From Archaeoglobales archaeon (GTDB taxonomy: Archaea; Halobacteriota; Archaeoglobi; Archaeoglobales; Archaeoglobaceae), in contig QMZD01000160.1 in NCBI GenBank assembly GCA_003662985.1, forward strand, positions 1 through 5,081: 5,081 nt of DNA. Direction: 5' to 3'. A model generated the notes under the pieces. It was not told the origin of the DNA. It saw nothing but the letters and a program-made list of their open reading frames with translations, and made no database searches. The position numbers and the translations under genes are program-made. Shown in pieces: positions 1-5,081 of the stretch; within the stretch, counting starts at the first letter, position 1, and the number at the start of each line of letters is the position of its first letter.

Positions 1-2947
1 ATACGCTGGCGACTCTCTTAGGGAACAGATTCTCTTAGAATTGAATCGTAAATTTAGAATTTACAAAGAAGAAGATGTAAGAGATAAATTATTTTGTGTA
101 ATGGAAACAGAAGAGGGAATTCCTAAACTTGAAAGCGGTATAAAGGATGTGATAAAAGAAACATTTTCTAAGAATAAGATAAAACGAATATTTTATCTAG
201 CACCCACGTTTTTTGTTTTATCATTATCAATTGTATTGATTTCATTTGTTATTTATCTAGTGTTCAAAATTAATGTTTTAAACATTCTTGTACCATTACT
301 TTTGATTCCGCTTTTTCTTGAGTTCATAAGGAAAATAGATTCAGCTACTACTTCTATAGCTCGAAAGCGAACTTTGCCGATAAGAGAGGCCCCATCACAA
401 TTTGAGGAAATATTCAAAGATATAATAAGCTCTATTGAAGCAGATAAGGTAGTTATCATCATTGACAACCTTGATAGATGTCCGAGCAAGACTGTCATTG
501 AAATGCTTAGCATGATCAAAACTTTTATGAATATAGAAAAATGTGTCTATGTTTTACCTTGTGATGATGAAGCTTTGATTAAGCATCTAAAAACAGTTAA
601 AGGCAAAGAGTATTTAGAAGAAGACGCTCAGGAGTTCCTTCGAAAGTTCTTCCAAACCGTCATCAAGATCCCTCCATTTTTAGAGGAGGATATAGAGACA
701 TTTGCCAGAAATCTAAATACTGAACTCAAATATCCATTTAAAGAGAGTGTTATAGATGTTATTAAAAGTGCATATACAAAAAATCCACGGAGAATAAAAC
801 ACGCCTTAAACAAATTAACAACTCTTACACTTCTTGCCAAAGAAAAGGAAAGAAATGGTGTAATCCGTAAGGGGACGATTACTGAAAACCTTGAATTTTT
901 AGCCAAAATTTCAATAATCGAAGAAGAATGGCCGGATTTCTACCGGGAGATTCTATATAATGAAAGCTTATTGGAAGAGGCTGAAAATTATATCATAGGG
1001 GATGCAAATATCTCCAATAAAAATAGGCTAAAGGAGCTTTTCGAAAAAAATAAAGGTTTGAGAGAATTCTTGAATGCAAACCGACTTATAACCGTGGAAG
1101 ATATTGGTCCTTTTCTTAGGCTGAGCCAAGCATCCTATGAGACCATATCGCCTGAAGCCACAACAATCAGAAATTGTATACTAACCAATGATGTCGATGG
1201 CTTAACCCAAGTGCTTAAAAAAGCCGAGAATGATGATGAAAAAATAAGTTACATAAAAATCATTCTTAAGATTTTAAAGAATACACATAGAACGGGACGA
1301 TACCAGATACGATTCAATTGTCTTTATCTAATTACTGAAATTTATGAGCAAATCCCTATCCAGATTAAAGCCGATGTTCTTTCTGCCTTTGCAACAAATA
1401 TCGATACTCGCGAAATGATGGAGCATCTTGGGAAATTTAAACCCTCTACCTTATTTAGAATAATTAAGGACATAAGTAATAAGGATTTTGTACTTTCAAG
1501 ATACGTTGACTGGATTATCCGAAATGAGAAGATCCGCCAAGATGTACTTAGCCAATTCATACAAAATCATGAGGTAGTACCAACTGAAGCTGGAAATAAG
1601 TTATCAGACACCCTCGTAGCAAGATTAAGTAATAACCCTGATGATGAAATTGCAATAGATGTAATTAGATCCATAGCCTCCACTAAGGCTAAGTCAAAGT
1701 TACTCACCCAGGAAGTTGTTAGAACTCTCATTGACCGAATAAAGAGAGAGAAAAATTCCCCAGAACAAAAGGGACTGGATCTATATCTTAAAATGAAAGA
1801 TATTGCAAATACAAAAAATAAAGAACATTTTGTCAGAAAACAGATTGAGTTGGCTGCACAGGAAGGCGAAAACAACGCCCCAAGTATAAACGGTCGAATA
1901 ATAGAAATTCTCTCTAACCTCGATGACGCTGATGTGCCCCCCACCATTACGAATGAAATGTACAATGAAGTGATTAGGCTCGCAAGCTCCCTCAATATTA
2001 ACCAGAGAGTACCATACTATCTACTAATACTCAAACATTTCAAAAAATTGTCAAATGAGATACAGGGCAATTTCATAAATCAACATTTAAATCCATTGTT
2101 CTCAAGTGGGGATGCACACACAATTGTTCAGGTACTTACCGAGGCTTCTCGGTATGGGGTACCAGTTCTCGACCATGGAAGTATTCTTGATGTACTAAAA
2201 CAACATATTATGAATAACTTAAGAGATGTCAAGGTGGTCGCCTCCATGATTAAAAATACACCACAGACCAAATTAGATGAAGTTAAGGATTTTGTTATAT
2301 CTTTAATTGCACATAACGACATCTCTTTAAGTAAGATAGCAGCAGCTGGTTTTGCTCAGTCCTATGAATTCTTTCAAGAAAATCAGGTCAATGCCATCTG
2401 TAATGAATGTTTAAATGTTGCTCAAAGGTATCCATTAGAGCAGAAAGTACACCTTCTAGATCCGGTTGCTAATGCCTTTAAAAAATGCTCTCTTGACGTG
2501 AGAGGGAGATTCATAGACCATTTACTTCAGCTGTTGACACATGACGACCCAAGATGGTGGACCGAAGGTAGAAAATTATACAATATAATCACGCCCCACC
2601 TTACAGATGATCTGAAAGTTCGTATTGCTTCTCAGACGATTAATAAATTAAACAGGGTCTCAGATAACCAACTACCAAATGCTAATATCTTGTTTGAGGT
2701 GATTATAGGTTTAGAAAAAGAAGCACAAAGGGAAGACTGGCTAGTATTTCTAAATATCTTGTCTAGGATGATATTGGATGCACAACCTGATAATATTAAA
2801 GTTTTAGGGCTTCAATATCTGGAGAAAATAAGCAAATTATACCAGAGATCTGATATCCTAGATCAAATTTTACAGGCCACTAAGTCCGGCAGTCCTCAAG
2901 TAGTTGAACAGGCTAAAAGAACTTTGAGGTCATTCGAAAAAAGATAG
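1..2947 (+). CDS. KAP-family P-loop NTPase with transmembrane insert and long helical (HEAT/ARM-like) C-terminus, 5'-partial
   Basis: This is a membrane-associated P-loop NTPase of the KAP family whose 5' end lies outside the window. The TTG at 41 could be taken as a start, but the frame stays open to the window edge and encodes YAGDSLREQILLEL, which resembles the segment following Walker A in KAP proteins. Walker A itself must be upstream. Numbering from the codon at 41: two hydrophobic helices lie at about 51-74 and 76-97, the place where KAP proteins insert transmembrane segments. Walker B is at 137-147 (VVIIIDNLDRC, acidic D142 and D145). A sensor-like VLPCDDEAL follows at 171-179, then RKFFQTVIKIPPF at 201-213 and NPRRIK at 248-253 with possible sensor arginines. 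Residues from about 290 to 968 are helix-rich with HEAT/ARM-like character and no recognised enzyme motif. KAP NTPases occur in phage-exclusion and defence loci (PifA, QatA). The role here is inferred: a sensor or ATPase partner for the nuclease-like gene 9 nt downstream. Confidence 0.88.
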   Translation, partial: YAGDSLREQILLELNRKFRIYKEEDVRDKLFCVMETEEGIPKLESGIKDVIKETFSKNKIKRIFYLAPTFFVLSLSIVLISFVIYLVFKINVLNILVPLLLIPLFLEFIRKIDSATTSIARKRTLPIREAPSQFEEIFKDIISSIEADKVVIIIDNLDRCPSKTVIEMLSMIKTFMNIEKCVYVLPCDDEALIKHLKTVKGKEYLEEDAQEFLRKFFQTVIKIPPFLEEDIETFARNLNTELKYPFKESVIDVIKSAYTKNPRRIKHALNKLTTLTLLAKEKERNGVIRKGTITENLEFLAKISIIEEEWPDFYREILYNESLLEEAENYIIGDANISNKNRLKELFEKNKGLREFLNANRLITVEDIGPFLRLSQASYETISPEATTIRNCILTNDVDGLTQVLKKAENDDEKISYIKIILKILKNTHRTGRYQIRFNCLYLITEIYEQIPIQIKADVLSAFATNIDTREMMEHLGKFKPSTLFRIIKDISNKDFVLSRYVDWIIRNEKIRQDVLSQFIQNHEVVPTEAGNKLSDTLVARLSNNPDDEIAIDVIRSIASTKAKSKLLTQEVVRTLIDRIKREKNSPEQKGLDLYLKMKDIANTKNKEHFVRKQIELAAQEGENNAPSINGRIIEILSNLDDADVPPTITNEMYNEVIRLASSLNINQRVPYYLLILKHFKKLSNEIQGNFINQHLNPLFSSGDAHTIVQVLTEASRYGVPVLDHGSILDVLKQHIMNNLRDVKVVASMIKNTPQTKLDEVKDFVISLIAHNDISLSKIAAAGFAQSYEFFQENQVNAICNECLNVAQRYPLEQKVHLLDPVANAFKKCSLDVRGRFIDHLLQLLTHDDPRWWTEGRKLYNIITPHLTDDLKVRIASQTINKLNRVSDNQLPNANILFEVIIGLEKEAQREDWLVFLNILSRMILDAQPDNIKVLGLQYLEKISKLYQRSDILDQILQATKSGSPQVVEQAKRTLRSFEKR

Positions 2948-2950
2948 GAG
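2946..2950 (+). promoter_or_regulatory. Ribosome binding site of the DUF7662/nuclease gene
   Basis: AGGAG lies 6 nt before the ATG at 2957 and overlaps the TAG stop of the KAP gene. It supports this start and suggests translation of the two genes from one transcript. Confidence 0.7.
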
Positions 2951-2956
2951 ATAAGA

Positions 2957-3631
2957 ATGTCAAAATACTCTAAGCTGAGAGAGTATCTTCGAAATATTTC
3001 TGGAAACAGGGTTATTCTGACATTCAGAGAAATAGAGAGCATTCTGGAATCAAAATTACCGGAATCAGCTAGAACTTATAGAGAATGGTGGGGTAACGAC
3101 TCTTATCATACTCAGGCAAAAAACGGATGGTTGTCTGCAGGCTGGGAAGTTAGTTCTGTGAATTTCTCCACAGAAACCGTAGAATTCTTGAGGATTGGAG
3201 AATTAGGTCATAGGTTAGATGGCAAGGATGATAAAGCTATTCTCAGGAAAGAGAGCTCAGAGATATCTTGGAAAGATTTCGAAGAAATAGCCAGAGTTGT
3301 CATGTCAGAATACTTTGGGGTTGAACTTAAGGAAAGATATATTCCCGGGCATCCTAAAACCTTTGACCTCGTTTCCGAGGACGGAAAAGTGGTGGGGGAT
3401 GCTAAATTCCTGACGATGGTTAGAGGAGAGAGAATACCACCATCCAAATTCATGGAAATATCAGGACATGTATGGATGCTTGAAAAAGTCAATGCAGAAA
3501 GAAAGTTTCTGGTTTTTGGTAACGATATAAGAGTCCCAAAAGAATGGTTGAAGAGGTATGAGAGGTTCGTTAAAGGTGTGGAGTTCTTCTTTATTGATTT
3601 AAAAACAAAAGACGTTATTAAACTTCCATGA
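2957..3631 (+). CDS. DUF7662-like domain fused to a PD-(D/E)XK nuclease-like domain
   Basis: A 224-residue protein with two parts. Residues 4-80 match, from memory, the DUF7662 pattern: a YxxLxxYL start (4-11), an LTFxEIExIL stretch (21-30), LPxSAR (34-39), EWWGND (43-48), WLSAGWEV (58-65) and a final VEFLR (75-79). That domain's function is not established; its conserved aromatic and charged residues would suit nucleic-acid or ligand binding. Residues 105-222 look like a restriction-endonuclease fold: a helix with FEEIARVV (108-115), D137 in KTFDLVS, and D148-A-K150 in VVGDAKFL, giving the D...DxK core of PD-(D/E)XK enzymes, with E109 or E110 as a further acidic candidate. Later strands (LVFGND, FFFIDL) fit the alternating core. 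The start is supported by AGGAG 6 nt upstream. The gene follows the KAP NTPase by 9 nt, so it is probably co-transcribed and may be the effector nuclease of a two-gene module. Nuclease activity is inferred from motifs only. Confidence 0.85.
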   Translation: MSKYSKLREYLRNISGNRVILTFREIESILESKLPESARTYREWWGNDSYHTQAKNGWLSAGWEVSSVNFSTETVEFLRIGELGHRLDGKDDKAILRKESSEISWKDFEEIARVVMSEYFGVELKERYIPGHPKTFDLVSEDGKVVGDAKFLTMVRGERIPPSKFMEISGHVWMLEKVNAERKFLVFGNDIRVPKEWLKRYERFVKGVEFFFIDLKTKDVIKLP

Positions 3632-3682
3632 TATTTGAGAGGTTAAAGTTGGACTGATAGGTTTTCTGCTTGGGAATTACTG

Positions 3683-4252
3683 ATGGTTAGGAATATGACA
3701 GAAAAGGAGTATCTAAACAAGGATTTGGAACTTAAATTGCTTCAAGAGTTGGATGAAAATGAAGCGGAGATGTATGGTAGAAAGTGTGCTATTTGTGGTA
3801 AAAGACAGTTTATGTTCGTTCTCCCGCCAAAAGAAGTAGAGATAGAACTATGGATGTGGTACAGAAAATGCTGGAAGTGTGGCAAAGAAACACCCGTACT
3901 TTGGACATCACCACATTCTGTTGTCGGAGAATTCAACGTCGATCCAGTGTCGTTTGAAGAGCTTCCAAAGAAGATATCTGAGATTTATCCTTTCTTTAAG
4001 CTTACTTTCAGTAAAACAATGGGAGAAAACGTATATGGCAATGTGTGCATAAATTGTGGTGCTTATCAGGGAAACTGGTTTGTATGGGAAGAATTACTTG
4101 AAATTGCCTATGAACCAAGCAAAATTGCTGAAAAAAGAAGGATAAGTTTAACTGACCAAGAACGGTTGGAAAGAGCGTTTCCAGAAGAAGTCCTAAATCT
4201 TGAAAAACACCACATCTCCTATGATCCAGAAAAATTTGTTTTTTGTGTGTAG
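3683..4252 (+). CDS. Zinc-ribbon-like protein with three CxxC knuckles, function unknown
   Basis: A 189-residue soluble protein with three CxxC pairs: C35/C38 (CAICGK), C63/C66 (CWKCGK) and C122/C125 (CINCGA). A lone C188 lies near the C-terminus. The stretches CWKCGKETPV (63-72) and NVCINCGAYQG (120-130), followed by an aromatic and acidic WFVWEE, resemble a zinc-binding module that I recall from uncharacterised bacterial proteins, some also carrying DUF5710. In that reading C63/C66 and C122/C125 share one zinc. The C35/C38 pair would be an extra knuckle. The remaining ends are charged and helical. No catalytic motif is recognised. The ATG at 3683 has a weak GGGA 7 nt upstream. A second in-frame ATG at 3695 has AGGA only 2 nt before it, so the start is uncertain by four residues. 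It lies 51 nt after the nuclease-like gene with no clear terminator between, so it may belong to the same transcript. Its role there is unknown. Confidence 0.8.
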   Translation: MVRNMTEKEYLNKDLELKLLQELDENEAEMYGRKCAICGKRQFMFVLPPKEVEIELWMWYRKCWKCGKETPVLWTSPHSVVGEFNVDPVSFEELPKKISEIYPFFKLTFSKTMGENVYGNVCINCGAYQGNWFVWEELLEIAYEPSKIAEKRRISLTDQERLERAFPEEVLNLEKHHISYDPEKFVFCV

Positions 4253-4310
4253 GAATTGTCATTTAAGAATTCATCACACCGACGATTTTCCCAATTTAAA
4301 ACCGAAGATC

Positions 4311-4336
4311 AAGTTTAATACCAAACTTTTAAGTAA
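4311..4336 (+). promoter_or_regulatory. Candidate archaeal promoter (TATA/BRE) for the EVE gene
   Basis: The 112-nt gap before the EVE gene is strongly AT-rich. Two overlapping TATA-like elements are visible: TTTAATA at 4314-4320 and CAAACTTTTAAGTAA at 4322-4336, the latter with a BRE-like purine/A-rich flank. With the usual archaeal spacing of roughly 25 nt, the first would start transcription near 4343 and keep the GGTGAT ribosome binding site in a short leader. The second would start near 4356, at the edge of that site. The first is therefore slightly preferred on leader logic and the second on sequence quality. The assignment rests on motif appearance only. Confidence 0.4.
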
Positions 4337-4355
4337 ATAAAATGAAATTTTAACT

Positions 4356-4361
4356 GGTGAT
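4356..4361 (+). promoter_or_regulatory. Ribosome binding site of the EVE gene
   Basis: GGTGAT matches the 3' part of the archaeal/bacterial Shine-Dalgarno consensus (AGGAGGTGAT). Its GGTGA core ends 4 nt before the ATG at 4365. An in-frame TAA at 4338-4340, with no start codon between it and 4365, confirms this start. Confidence 0.75.
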
Positions 4362-4364
4362 CTT

Positions 4365-4811
4365 ATGGCTTATTGGCTCTGTATAACCACTTCTGAGAAC
4401 TGGAAGGTTATAAAGCAAAAAAACATCTGGGGAGTTCCTGAACGTCACAAGAACACTATTGCAAAGGTTAAACCCGGAGATAAATTTCTGATATACCTCA
4501 AACAAGAAAGGGACAAAGACAAGATTGTAGAGCCAAGAATAGCCGCTGCATACGAAGCTACATCAGAAGTTTTCAAAGATTCATCGAGAATCTTCAAATC
4601 TCCACTTGGCATTGGCAATGAGAGCTTTCCTCTGCGTATTAAGCTCAAACCAATAAAAATCTTTGAAAAACCTGTTGATTTCAAATCTCTGATCCCCAAG
4701 CTAAAATTCATCAAAAACAAGCAGAAATGGACAGGGCATCTAATGGGCAAGGCAATGAGGCAAATTCCCGAAGAGGATTACAATCTAATCATAAAAAAGG
4801 TGAATAAATGA
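4365..4811 (+). CDS. EVE-domain protein (PUA-like fold, archaeal PH1033 / UPF0310 type)
   Basis: A 148-residue single-domain protein with the EVE layout along its whole length. It opens with a strand [14 protein letters not shown] (3-16), then [11 protein letters not shown] (21-31), [11 protein letters not shown] (35-45), a central strand [10 protein letters not shown] (61-70), SRIFKSP (74-80), a long strand [11 protein letters not shown] (90-100) and the C-terminal [25 protein letters not shown] (113-139). The order and wording closely match what I recall of Pyrococcus PH1033, whose structure is known, and the length is normal for the family. EVE domains belong to the PUA/ASCH/YTH-like fold and are implicated in binding modified bases in DNA or RNA; several accompany modification-dependent restriction genes. 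No catalytic residues are expected. It has its own candidate promoter and a strong GGTGAT ribosome binding site, and its stop overlaps the next start by 4 nt, so it heads a second operon. The family assignment is firm; the substrate is unknown. Confidence 0.93.
   Translation: MAYWLCITTSENWKVIKQKNIWGVPERHKNTIAKVKPGDKFLIYLKQERDKDKIVEPRIAAAYEATSEVFKDSSRIFKSPLGIGNESFPLRIKLKPIKIFEKPVDFKSLIPKLKFIKNKQKWTGHLMGKAMRQIPEEDYNLIIKKVNK
4799..4803 (+). promoter_or_regulatory. Ribosome binding site of the partial downstream gene
   Basis: GGTGA within the last codons of the EVE gene ends 4 nt before the ATG at 4808. The motif and spacing are the same as before the EVE gene itself, which supports the overlapping start. 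Confidence 0.65.
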
Positions 4812-5081
4812 TTGATAAGGTAGTTGATTTTGTAAAGCGAAATTCAGATATCTGGATTGAATCCCCGAGAAAGAACTTCTTTGGGGGCAAAAGCCTCAAA
4901 GCCCAACGTTTCAAGCTGTTCTTCAATCCTAAAGCAGATAGAGTAATTTTCGAATTCGAAAGCGGAACAAAACTTCCAATTGAAGTCTGGAGAATAGTCG
5001 AGGCAATAGAATTTCTCAAGAATCACGGTTTAGTTCAGATTGGAGCAAGGATATCGGAAGAATACCCAAGAGATTCACTTG
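4808..5081 (+). CDS. Unrecognised protein, 3'-partial, translationally coupled to the EVE gene
   Basis: The frame starts at ATG 4808, overlaps the EVE stop in an ATGA, and stays open to the window end (91 complete codons). The product begins [20 protein letters not shown], continues with a basic [15 protein letters not shown] segment (residues 27-41), then [17 protein letters not shown] (45-61) and [20 protein letters not shown] (63-82). The first part alternates basic and hydrophobic residues as a beta-rich fold would. The part from about 58 to 80 has the helix-then-short-strand look of a winged helix. No signal peptide, membrane segment or catalytic motif is visible. I do not recognise the family. 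The coupling to an EVE gene suggests that the two products work together, possibly in nucleic-acid recognition or restriction, but the visible residues do not show this. Start confidence is good because of the GGTGA site 4 nt upstream. Confidence 0.75.
   Translation, partial: MIDKVVDFVKRNSDIWIESPRKNFFGGKSLKAQRFKLFFNPKADRVIFEFESGTKLPIEVWRIVEAIEFLKNHGLVQIGARISEEYPRDSL

Noticed and set aside
1567..1995. A 142-codon open frame on the minus strand inside the KAP NTPase gene.
   Set aside because: It lies antisense to a well-supported coding region, has a low-complexity Ser/Leu/Ile-rich product and no domain motif, as expected for a shadow of AT-rich coding sequence.
1..2947. Possibility that the large gene is a Walker A-less, degenerate NTPase.
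   Set aside because: The open frame extends to the first base and already shows KAP sequence upstream of 41, so the missing P-loop is explained by the window edge.
3628..3657. A nine-codon reading frame (MIFERLKLD) that overlaps the stop of the nuclease-like gene in an ATGA.
   Set aside because: It is too short to support as a gene. The ATGA overlap resembles translational coupling, but nothing follows in frame that links to the zinc-ribbon gene, so chance is the simpler explanation.
3632..3682. Possible promoter for the zinc-ribbon gene in the 51-nt gap.
   Set aside because: Only weak AT-rich words are present (such as TTATTAAAC just before the gap) without a convincing BRE/TATA arrangement, so no promoter is called.
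4008..4262. Minus-strand frame covering the end of the zinc-ribbon gene.
   Set aside because: It is antisense to a gene with clear CxxC motifs. Its product shows no recognisable features and there is no plausible promoter in front of it.
4789..5026. Two overlapping minus-strand frames at the right edge.
   Set aside because: Both lie opposite the ATGA-coupled plus-strand frame, which has a good GGTGA site and protein-like composition. The minus frames have neither.

Overview
This AT-rich 5.1 kb window probably comes from an archaeon. Three observations support this. The EVE-domain protein is close to the archaeal PH1033-type family. GGTGA-type ribosome binding sites sit 4 nt before two of the starts. 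Archaeal-looking TATA/BRE sequence precedes the EVE gene. Arginine codons are mostly AGA/AGG and ATA isoleucine codons are common. The lineage cannot be fixed from the sequence; Euryarchaeota such as Archaeoglobales, Methanosarcinales or Thermococcales relatives would fit. All five genes read on the + strand, and both window edges cut a gene.

Left block (1-3631): a very large KAP-family P-loop NTPase, with two predicted transmembrane helices inside its NTPase domain and a helical (HEAT/ARM-like) C-terminal region of about 670 residues, lies 9 nt upstream of a two-domain protein. That second protein has an N-terminal DUF7662-like domain and a C-terminal PD-(D/E)XK nuclease-like domain. The first gene is truncated by the window start, and its Walker A motif must lie further upstream. 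The pair looks like one operon. An ATPase with a repeat-rich sensor-like region next to a nuclease is typical of anti-phage modules, so this is the best candidate here for an undescribed system.

Middle (3683-4252): a protein with three CxxC knuckles lies 51 nt further on, with a weak ribosome binding site. It may be a third member of the operon.

Right block (4253-5081): a 112-nt intergenic region with archaeal promoter-like elements leads to a PH1033-like EVE-domain protein. This protein overlaps by 4 nt (ATGA) an unrecognised gene that runs off the window end. EVE domains are linked to reading modified bases and are often found near restriction genes. The whole window is therefore consistent with a defence or accessory island, but this is inferred from gene content. 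No tRNA, rRNA, CRISPR array, transposase or att site was seen.
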